Shown here piece by piece: positions 1 through 5,094 of a stretch of 5,756 nucleotides of DNA (positions are counted from its first letter, which is position 1; every line of letters starts with the position of its first letter). This DNA is from Gemmataceae bacterium (GTDB lineage Bacteria > Planctomycetota > Planctomycetia > Gemmatales > Gemmataceae), in NCBI GenBank assembly GCA_947490035.1, contig CANLGS010000312.1, positions 1 through 5,756 of the forward strand, read 5' to 3'. A program made the position numbers and the translations under genes. The notes beneath the pieces were generated by a model. That model ran no database searches. It was not told the origin of the DNA and saw only the letters and a list, made by a program, of their open reading frames with translations.

Positions 1-177
1 CTCCGTGCCAACCCAACCGACCAGACGATCGCGGACGAGTTGGCCGAGGTCGTTCAAGCAAGCGGGGGTTTCTTCCGGCTCGCGGAGATGCTCCGTACCG
101 ATCCGCAGTCAGCGGTGCGGGTGCTGCCGACCAAGTCGGCCCGTCCGGCCCGGTTCGCGCGTGGCGTCTCGGCTTGA
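1..177 (+). CDS. C-terminal end of an unidentified protein (partial, 5' end outside window)
   Basis: Frame 1 is open from the left edge to a TGA at 175-177 and gives 58 residues. Third codon positions are mostly G or C, as in the clear genes of this window, which supports real coding. The visible part has a short amphipathic helical stretch (ADELAEVVQASGGFFRLAEM, about residues 12-31), followed by a basic, low-complexity end (KSARPARFARGVSA). There is no transmembrane helix, Cys pair or recognisable catalytic motif. I do not recognise the family. A GC hairpin follows the stop by a few bases, which fits a transcript end and a separate promoter for the next gene. The main uncertainty is that 58 open codons can occur by chance in GC-rich DNA; the sequence upstream of the window would decide. 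Confidence 0.55.
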   Translation, partial: LRANPTDQTIADELAEVVQASGGFFRLAEMLRTDPQSAVRVLPTKSARPARFARGVSA

Positions 178-182
178 GGGTT

Positions 183-196
183 CGCGGCAAGCCGCG
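183..196 (+). terminator. GC hairpin just after the first stop codon, possible terminator
   Basis: CGCGG and CCGCG pair around a CAAG loop, five bases after the TGA at 175-177. No run of T follows, so it is not a classical intrinsic terminator. Position is the main argument; function is inferred. Confidence 0.3.
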
Positions 197-211
197 GGTC
201 AGGCCGCGGGT
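188..211 (+). repeat. Two-copy 12-bp tandem repeat
   Basis: CAAGCCGCGGGT (188-199) is followed directly by CAGGCCGCGGGT (200-211), with 11 of 12 bases identical. The first copy overlaps the right arm of the hairpin at 183-196. It lies in the 122-bp gap before the next gene, and no function is evident. Confidence 0.5.
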
Positions 212-234
212 TCGTCCAGTTACTGACGAGAGGA

Positions 235-264
235 GTGGCAATAGGATCGAACAAGCGGTATCCT
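235..264 (+). promoter_or_regulatory. Putative promoter of the 141-aa membrane protein gene
   Basis: A TATCCT hexamer (259-264) resembles a -10 box and sits inside AGCGGTATCCTG. GTGGCA lies at 235-240, 18 bases upstream of the hexamer, in the -35 region. The same GTGGC, 18-base spacing and AGCGGTATCCTG recur in front of the 1095-aa gene (891-920). The hexamer is 35 bases before the ATG at 300. Conservation may partly reflect a duplication rather than function. The -35 part is not a standard sigma-70 box. Confidence 0.45.
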
Positions 265-428
265 GGGCTTTTGAATGTACTCCCTACCGGAGTCCGCCCA
301 TGTCTGGATACGTGCGCTGTGCGTGCTGCAACATGCCGATCTCTGTGACCGAAGACGACGTGGGGCTGACGGTCACGTGTCCGCGGACACGCAAACTCGT
401 GCCGGTGAAGGCCGCGGACATGCGGGGC
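251..428 (+). repeat. Direct repeat, copy 1: promoter element, leader, RBS and first 43 codons
   Basis: This stretch matches 907-1083 with one single-base length difference in the leader. Over the 43 codons (300-428 versus 955-1083) I count 8 base differences in 129, about 94% identity, and 41 of 43 residues identical. The changes are at codons 12 and 41 (Met versus Leu, Met versus Val) and five synonymous codons. Similarity stops sharply after codon 43. Upstream it fades before about 251, apart from a GTGGC at equal spacing. The pattern suggests duplication or gene conversion of a 5' module. Confidence 0.92.
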
Positions 429-725
429 GACGCTCCTCCAACCGTCGCGACCGCGCCCCTTGTCGTCACGCTTCCTGACCCGCCCAAGCCGCTCACGGTT
501 GTGGCGTACCAGCCGGAAACCGAACCGGAAGAAGAGGAAGAAGAGGAGAGCGATTACGATCCGCGAGCCGACCGGAGGAGACGGGAGCGGCGCGCGAGGG
601 CTAAACGGAAGACGCTGATCAAACTGGTTCTCATCGTGCTGTGCGTGGTCGGGATCGCGGTGAGCATCCAAGTAGCCATCGAGCGGGTGAGATTAGTCGA
701 ACAGGGCAAGGCGAAGTTCCGGTAA
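300..725 (+). CDS. Single-pass membrane protein with Cys-rich ribbon-like head, function unknown
   Basis: The product has 141 residues. The ATG at 300 is chosen because a GGAG (289-292) lies 7 bases upstream, and because the identical start and RBS occur in the paralogous gene at 955. Residues 1-43 form a Cys-rich head: C7, C9, C10 and C27 (CACC, then CPRT). It resembles the short zinc-ribbon heads of planctomycete membrane proteins, but Thr30 stands where the second CxxC would need Cys. Residues 44-73 are Pro/Val rich. Residues 75-86 are almost all acidic and residues 91-104 almost all basic, directly before a transmembrane helix at about 105-126. The basic block favours the head in the cytoplasm, leaving only about 15 residues outside. 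No enzyme motif is visible. It may be a regulatory or scaffold protein; that is inference. The next gene shares its head and promoter-like element. Confidence 0.85.
   Translation: MSGYVRCACCNMPISVTEDDVGLTVTCPRTRKLVPVKAADMRGDAPPTVATAPLVVTLPDPPKPLTVVAYQPETEPEEEEEEESDYDPRADRRRRERRARAKRKTLIKLVLIVLCVVGIAVSIQVAIERVRLVEQGKAKFR
376..391. other. 16-bp perfect palindrome within the shared head coding sequence, copy 1
   Basis: CGTGTCCGCGGACACG is fully self-complementary and lies about 76 bases after the start codon, covering the codons for Cys27 to Thr30. In RNA it could form a six-pair hairpin with a CGCG loop. The same 16 bases are kept at 1031-1046. It could be an operator, an RNA hairpin, or just a codon coincidence copied by the duplication. 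Confidence 0.6.
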
Positions 726-740
726 ACAGACTGGCATGTG

Positions 741-753
741 GCCCGCTGCGGGC
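741..753 (+). terminator. Small hairpin after the 141-aa gene, possible terminator
   Basis: GCCCG and CGGGC pair around CTG, 15 bases after the stop codon at 723-725. Only a CTTT follows, some bases downstream, so terminator function is weakly supported. Confidence 0.25.
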
Positions 754-811
754 AACTGCCTTTGGCTGCTTGATCCAGCGCTCCGTTCGGTCAGAGCACC
801 GAGCCGAAAAG

Positions 812-846
812 CCGTTGCTGTTTGTCGCGAACCACCACAGCAACGG
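812..846. repeat. Perfect 10-bp inverted repeat with 15-base loop, possible terminator
   Basis: CCGTTGCTGT (812-821) and ACAGCAACGG (837-846) are exact reverse complements separated by 15 bases. The site lies in the gap between the two head-sharing genes, about 45 bases before the second promoter. On the plus strand no T-run follows. On the minus strand the stem is followed by CTTTT, but no minus-strand gene ends here. Either a factor-independent stop of weak form or a protein-binding dyad is possible. Confidence 0.5.
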
Positions 847-890
847 ACCGTCCCCGCACGTGGCAGGGCACGGACCGATGCAGGAAAAGG

Positions 891-920
891 GTGGCGGCGA
901 ACTCAAACAAGCGGTATCCT
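891..920 (+). promoter_or_regulatory. Putative promoter of the 1095-aa HEAT/cytochrome gene
   Basis: GTGGCG (891-896), 18 bases, then TATCCT (915-920) within AGCGGTATCCTG repeat the arrangement found before the 141-aa gene at identical spacing. The bases between the two elements differ considerably in the part before about 907, so keeping both elements at one distance hints at function. The hexamer lies 34 bases before the ATG at 955. Confidence 0.45.
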
Positions 921-942
921 GTGTCTTTGAATGTGCTCCCAC

Positions 943-947
943 AGGAG
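943..947 (+). promoter_or_regulatory. Ribosome binding site that fixes the start at 955
   Basis: AGGAG lies 7 bases before the ATG at 955. An earlier in-frame ATG at 931 has no such site. The matching ATG in the other copy (274-276) is out of frame because of the one-base leader difference, so 955 is the conserved start. Confidence 0.75.
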
Positions 948-954
948 TCCGCCC

Positions 955-3900
955 ATGTCTGGATACGTGCGCTGTGCGTGCTGCAACCTGCCGATCTCTG
1001 TGACCGAAGACGACGTGGGGCTTACCGTCACGTGTCCGCGGACACGCAAACTCGTGCCGGTGAAGGCTGCGGACGTTCGCGGGCAGACCCCTTCGTCAAC
1101 CAAGCCCGCCGCGGCGTCCCCCGCGCCCGCGTCGGCCTCCCCCTCCCGCCCGACGCCGCCCTCGCATCGAACCGGCCAGACCGTTCCTGGTCCGGCTTCG
1201 GCTGTTCCGCCCAAAGTCGCTTCGCGTCGGACTGAGCAGCTCCCCACGCCGAAACGCAGTCGCAACTGGCGAGCTGTCGGCGTGTGCCTCCTCGTGGCGC
1301 TGACACTGGGTGGCGCAGGCGTCTTCTGGGTTCGGGCGTTCCGCCCCGAACGCCCGCGGCCCGAAGAAGCGCGAAACACCAACCCCACAGTTCCGGCACT
1401 CGGCGACCCTGCTCGGGCCGTCGTGCCTCCGTCGTCCGTGACCCCTTCACCAGTTCCTCCGCTCGGCTCTCCGGTTGGCACAGTCACGCCACCGGTTAAA
1501 CCTCCGTCCGGCGCTCTTCCGGTCGGCCCTCCGCCGACCCCGGCTCGACCCCTCCCGGAGTCGTTGAGCCAAGTGGCGGCGACATACCGCCGCGAAGTCG
1601 TCCGCGTGAACCACCCCCGCAACTGCGTGATGTGTCACGCGCCGTCCCTTCATGAGAGCGACTTGGTCCGCGGGGCAGTCCCCGATCCCAGCCAGGCGCT
1701 GCCGCCGCCCACGACGCCCGCGTACTACCGGGGCGGCGGTCAGTTCGTTTCCGCGGACATCACCTACCTCCGGCAAGACTTTTCCGTCGTCCAGCCCGTC
1801 CTCAACTCGGGCAACTGGTCGAGCCACCAGCGGTACGACTACTTCGTCGCGGTCCGCAAGGTGGACGTGCCTCCGGCCACAGCGCCCGCGGCCGACAGCC
1901 CGTATCGCAAGGCGGTCGGCTTTGCACTGAAGGAATTGTCGGGCCGAGACCCGGATCGCGACCCCGACTGGCTGGCGGCGCAGAAGCCGACGGCCGCGCC
2001 GTTGCCGGACGCACGGCTGGCAGAGGTCGCTCAGTATGTGTCGCTGCAGACCGATCCGAAAGCCCTGATCGCTCTGAAGGCCAAAGAGTTCGCCCAGCCG
2101 CTTCTCGCCACCCCTAAGGGCGAACTCGATCTGGCAGTCAAGGGCATGCAGGAACTGTACGGAGTGACCGCGACGCGAACGGCGTTGATCGCCTACCTCG
2201 TCCCCCTCACCCGAAATGGTGATGCGGAGTCGAAGGCTAAAGCGACACGCTTCCTGGCGGTCGCCGCCGGTGACACTCCCGACGCGGACGTGCCAGCCGC
2301 ACTCGGCGCTGCGGTCAATGCCGCCTCTCCTCCCGTTCCTGATTCGCGCTTCCCCTCAGAAGCCGGCCACGGCGCAGGACCGGCCAGCCCGCCGAAGGAC
2401 GCCCGCGGCCTCTCGATCCACGCGCTCGCCAAACGAATCGATCCGCGGAAGTCGGAAGAACTAGATAAGGAGTTGCTCGGCATCCGCGAGATCAGCCTGG
2501 ATACGGACGGCGCGAGCGCGGCGGCCGATCTTGTGACGCTCGCGAGGAAGCGGAAGAAGAGCGGTCAGCCCTATCACGGGACGGCGGTCGCTTGCGAAGG
2601 CCGTCCCGATTTGGCGGGCCTGCCGTTCAAGATCGGGTTCGACGCCGCGCTGACGAAGGAGAAGGCCGAGGCGCTCCATACGCTCTCGAAAAACCTTCGG
2701 GAGACCGCTCAGGCGTGTATGCGAAGGGGCGACCCCAGGCCGAACACCGATGACCTCTACGAGGCGCTGATGCCAACGGAGTGGGAAGGCCGCGTTCGGC
2801 CCGGCTTCCGCGACCACGACCCGAAGCAGTGGGCGACCCCCGAAGCCGTGCCGTGCGTGCAGCAGATTCTGGCGGCCGAGAGCCGCGACGTGCGGCGACT
2901 GGCGTGCGAACTGTTGAAGCGGATCGACACGCCGGAATCCACCGAAGCACTCGTCCGCTGGGCCGTGTTCGAGTGCGATCCGAACCTCCGGGCCGCCGCG
3001 GTCGAGGCGCTCCGCCCCCGGACGCGCCACAACGTCGCGCAGCAGTTGCTCGTGTATGCCCGCTACCCGTGGCCGCGCGCGGCCGAACATGCGGCAGAGG
3101 CGCTCGTCGCGTTGAACTGCAAGTGGTGTGTACCCCAACTCGCGGCGATGTACGACCTGCCAGACCCAGACGCCCCGTTCAAGGTGATCGCCCCTGCTCC
3201 GAAGGTTGTGCTAATGCCGCCTCCCCCGCCACGGTCGGTCGTGGCTGTGCGGTTGGCGGAAAGTATCAAGGCGTCCAAAGACCCGGACGCGGCCGTGCGG
3301 CGAACTGCCGCCGTAGCGCTCGGGGCGTACCTCACCGACGCCGACAAAGCCCTCCGCCGCGATGCGAGCAAGGCACTCGCCGAGATGGGTGCGGAGGCAG
3401 AACCGGCGGCTGCCGCGTTGGACAAGGCAGCGAAGGACGGCGACGACGAGGTTCGGGGATTCGCGCGCCGGGCACTGGACAATCTGAACGCGATCGCAGA
3501 AGCGGCCAAAATTCGAGCGGAGGTGGAGCGAGTTGCGAAGGGGCTGAACGCCGCCGAGCCGGAGGAGCGCGTGAAATCGCTCCACAAGATCGGGGACTTC
3601 GGCGTCGCCGCTAACTGTGTGGGCGAACAGGTCATCGAAGCGATGCAGAGCAAAGTGGGTGCGATCCAGACCACCGCCGCGGAGACGCTCGAAAAGATCA
3701 ACCCGAAGGTTCACCCTCACGTCGTTGCCATTCTTCGCGGCAAGAACAAACGCGAGGCGATCCTGGCCCTCGGCGAACTGGGGAGCGAAGCGACCATCAC
3801 CGTGCCCCTCCTCTTGTACTGCAACGACAAGACATTTTTCTGGGGTGGAGGCAATCCGAAGGCGGGCAACTTCTACGAAGACCTGTTCCCCGTGCTCGTG

Positions 3901-4242
3901 AAAATCGCCCCGAATGACAAGCGCCTGGCCGCCTCCGTCATGGGCTGTGTGTCAGCGCCGAATACGAGGCAAGATCGCACACTCCGAGATCGGCGGCTCG
4001 CCGGCATCGCCCAACTGTCGGTGATTGACGCGAAGACCGCCGACAAGGTTGCCGCGCTGGTCGCGGCCCTCGACGACGGAGAGGCAATCGTCCAGGTGAT
4101 TCGATCGTTGGGGGAGTACGGCGCGGATGCAACCCCCGCACTCCCGGCCCTCAAGAAGTTGAAAACAGCCTCCGGCAACGCGACCCGAGACGCCGCCATC
4201 CTCGCGATCGCGAAGATCGAGTCGGCGTCCCTGTCCCCCTGA
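955..4242 (+). CDS. Large membrane-anchored protein: ribbon-like head, TM helix, CxxCH heme-type segment and HEAT repeats
   Basis: The product has 1095 residues. Residues 1-43 nearly equal the head of the 141-aa protein (C7, C9, C10, C27; Thr30 in place of a fourth ribbon Cys). Residues 44-106 are Pro/Ser/Ala rich and basic. A transmembrane helix spans about 107-127, followed by a Pro-rich linker to about 200. Residues 205-305 hold a conserved-looking block: REVVRVNHPRNCVMCHAP with CxxCH at C224-H228, then FVSADITYLRQDFSVVQPV and QRYDYFVAVR. I recall similar blocks in planctomycete HEAT proteins, where CxxCH suggests covalent heme. Residues 355-450 are helical and repeat-like. About 480-740 is a second block (LAGLPFKIGF, then VRRLACELLKRI, AAAVEALRPR, YPWPRAAEHAAEALVAL). 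About 765-845, 868-955 and 1015-1090 are further HEAT-type helical pairs ending in motifs such as AVRRTAAVALG and REAILALGELG. HEAT solenoids usually bind partners, so this may be a heme-bearing scaffold outside the membrane. No enzyme active site is evident. A CKWC at 722-725 inside a HEAT helix is unusual. Confidence 0.9.
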   Translation: MSGYVRCACCNLPISVTEDDVGLTVTCPRTRKLVPVKAADVRGQTPSSTKPAAASPAPASASPSRPTPPSHRTGQTVPGPASAVPPKVASRRTEQLPTPKRSRNWRAVGVCLLVALTLGGAGVFWVRAFRPERPRPEEARNTNPTVPALGDPARAVVPPSSVTPSPVPPLGSPVGTVTPPVKPPSGALPVGPPPTPARPLPESLSQVAATYRREVVRVNHPRNCVMCHAPSLHESDLVRGAVPDPSQALPPPTTPAYYRGGGQFVSADITYLRQDFSVVQPVLNSGNWSSHQRYDYFVAVRKVDVPPATAPAADSPYRKAVGFALKELSGRDPDRDPDWLAAQKPTAAPLPDARLAEVAQYVSLQTDPKALIALKAKEFAQPLLATPKGELDLAVKGMQELYGVTATRTALIAYLVPLTRNGDAESKAKATRFLAVAAGDTPDADVPAALGAAVNAASPPVPDSRFPSEAGHGAGPASPPKDARGLSIHALAKRIDPRKSEELDKELLGIREISLDTDGASAAADLVTLARKRKKSGQPYHGTAVACEGRPDLAGLPFKIGFDAALTKEKAEALHTLSKNLRETAQACMRRGDPRPNTDDLYEALMPTEWEGRVRPGFRDHDPKQWATPEAVPCVQQILAAESRDVRRLACELLKRIDTPESTEALVRWAVFECDPNLRAAAVEALRPRTRHNVAQQLLVYARYPWPRAAEHAAEALVALNCKWCVPQLAAMYDLPDPDAPFKVIAPAPKVVLMPPPPPRSVVAVRLAESIKASKDPDAAVRRTAAVALGAYLTDADKALRRDASKALAEMGAEAEPAAAALDKAAKDGDDEVRGFARRALDNLNAIAEAAKIRAEVERVAKGLNAAEPEERVKSLHKIGDFGVAANCVGEQVIEAMQSKVGAIQTTAAETLEKINPKVHPHVVAILRGKNKREAILALGELGSEATITVPLLLYCNDKTFFWGGGNPKAGNFYEDLFPVLVKIAPNDKRLAASVMGCVSAPNTRQDRTLRDRRLAGIAQLSVIDAKTADKVAALVAALDDGEAIVQVIRSLGEYGADATPALPALKKLKTASGNATRDAAILAIAKIESASLSP
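1031..1046. other. 16-bp perfect palindrome within the shared head coding sequence, copy 2
   Basis: It is identical to the palindrome at 376-391 and at the same distance from the start codon. Codons 23, 24 and 38 on either side carry synonymous changes between the copies, but these 16 bases do not. Confidence 0.6.
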
Positions 4243-4290
4243 CTGCCACAGACAGTGTCTTGCTGGTGAACCTCCGCTGCAAACCGCGAA

Positions 4291-4917
4291 CTACCGCCAC
4301 CTGTCGTGGTCAGGATTGTCGTCGTACTCATCGTCTTCCCAGCCGCCGTCGTCCTCGTCCTCGTCGTCCGGCGCGTGGACTTTCTCGTTCCGTTCCGCCC
4401 TCACCGAATCGAACTCCTCCTGCGTGGCGGGCAGCCATCCGGCCTCCGTGAGGAACGGAGCGACCTCGGTCGCGTTCTCGACGAGCCAGTCCACGAGGGG
4501 TCGTCCCTCTCCGACTTCGACGCACCCGCGGACGAGTGGCAGCAGGTCGGCGGGACGGAACGACAGGCCCGGCGTCGAGGACGCGGCCGAGGTCCAGGCG
4601 TGCCCCCACCACGTCCAGGTCGAGTAGTCGGTCCGGCTCGGGTAGAGGAGGCATTTCTCCGTCGTCCGAGGGCGGTTTCGGAGTTTCCGCCGGAGGCCGC
4701 CCGGCGCGTGGGCGACGAAGGTGGTGACCCGCTCGACCTTCGCGATCCGGGCGTTCGCGTCGCTGGTCCGTCTGTCCCGGATCGTGATCGTCGTGACCCA
4801 CCCGACGTCCGGCCGCGTGCCGTCGGCCCGCAGCGGCGTCTGCACGACGAGGAGGCGGTCGCCGACCGGCAACTCCAGTTCCTTGACGACCGTATGATAT
4901 TCGCGGATACTCGGCAT
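4291..4917 (-). CDS. Cytoplasmic protein of unknown function with acidic C-terminal tail
   Basis: The product has 208 residues. The ATG (complement of 4915-4917) has GGGAG (complement of 4924-4928) 6 bases upstream, which is good support for this start. There is no signal peptide or transmembrane helix, so a cytoplasmic place is likely. Residues 1-85 look like an alpha/beta segment with strands LLVVQTPL and GWVTTITIRD. Residues 86-108 hold an aromatic cluster (YSTWTWWGHAW). Residues 121-165 are helical (LLPLVRGCVEV, LVDWLVENATEVAPFL). Residues 181-208 are extremely acidic (DDEDEDDGGWEDDEYDD) and probably disordered. I do not recognise the family. It runs towards the large HEAT gene with only 48 bases between the two stops. 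Long open frames on the other strand here have poor, Arg/Pro-heavy composition and lack a good start, so I take this frame as the real one. Confidence 0.78.
   Translation of the reverse strand: MPSIREYHTVVKELELPVGDRLLVVQTPLRADGTRPDVGWVTTITIRDRRTSDANARIAKVERVTTFVAHAPGGLRRKLRNRPRTTEKCLLYPSRTDYSTWTWWGHAWTSAASSTPGLSFRPADLLPLVRGCVEVGEGRPLVDWLVENATEVAPFLTEAGWLPATQEEFDSVRAERNEKVHAPDDEDEDDGGWEDDEYDDNPDHDRWR
4316..4372. repeat. TCG/TCC-rich low-complexity tract coding the acidic tail
   Basis: On the plus strand the tract is built of short TCGTCC/TCGTAC-type units; read on the minus strand these are Asp and Glu codons (GAC, GAG, GAT). It encodes most of the acidic tail of the 208-aa protein and may vary in length between strains. 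Confidence 0.5.
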
Positions 4918-4979
4918 CGGTATCTCCCGTCGGTAAGGAAGTCACAAACGGGCGAGTGTAGCGCAACACGTTGGCCCGG

Positions 4980-4995
4980 TGCGATCGCAGTTATA
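4980..4995 (-). promoter_or_regulatory. Putative promoter and overlapping palindrome for the 208-aa gene
   Basis: On the minus strand AGCGGTATAACTG contains TATAAC (complement of 4990-4995), a good -10-like hexamer, 72 bases before the ATG. Its AGCGGTAT (complement of 4993-5000) equals the start of the element seen before both head-sharing genes. Directly downstream, where transcription would begin, is the 10-bp palindrome TGCGATCGCA (4980-4989), a possible operator. No convincing -35 box is visible. The 177-bp gap to the next minus-strand gene agrees with an independent promoter. Confidence 0.4.
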
Positions 4996-5094
4996 CCGCT
5001 CCCGCCAAATGGAGAAGTGCCGGCCGGTCTTTCACTCGGCAGTGGCAGAGGGACGGAAATGCGACGATTCCGTGTGTCCTGCACCGCGGCCCTA

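Larger units (their letters stand above)
907..1083 (+). repeat. Direct repeat, copy 2: promoter element, leader, RBS and first 43 codons
   Basis: This is the partner of 251-428, offset by 655 bases at the start codons. The leader is one base shorter (ACAGGAG here, TACCGGAG in copy 1). No transposase gene or target-site duplication is seen around either copy, so it does not look like a mobile element. Confidence 0.92.

Noticed and set aside
931..954. An upstream ATG in frame with the HEAT gene
   Set aside because: The RBS at 943-947 serves the ATG at 955, and the equivalent ATG in the first copy is out of frame, so residues MCSHRSPP are not likely translated.
251..1083. The direct repeats as ends of a mobile element
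   Set aside because: They contain the start of genes, there is no transposase or integrase between them, and no terminal inverted repeats or target duplication are seen.
903..1622. A 239-codon minus-strand frame opposite the start of the HEAT gene
   Set aside because: Gly/Thr/Arg-rich shadow of the Pro/Ala-rich linker; it also covers the duplicated promoter of the opposite gene.
2461..3138. A 225-codon minus-strand frame inside the HEAT gene
   Set aside because: No start signal, Arg-rich, and fully inside a strong coding frame with recognisable repeats.
4243..4290. A bidirectional terminator between the convergent genes
   Set aside because: The only dyad (AGAC/GTCT at about 4249-4259) has a four-base stem and no T-run, too weak to call.
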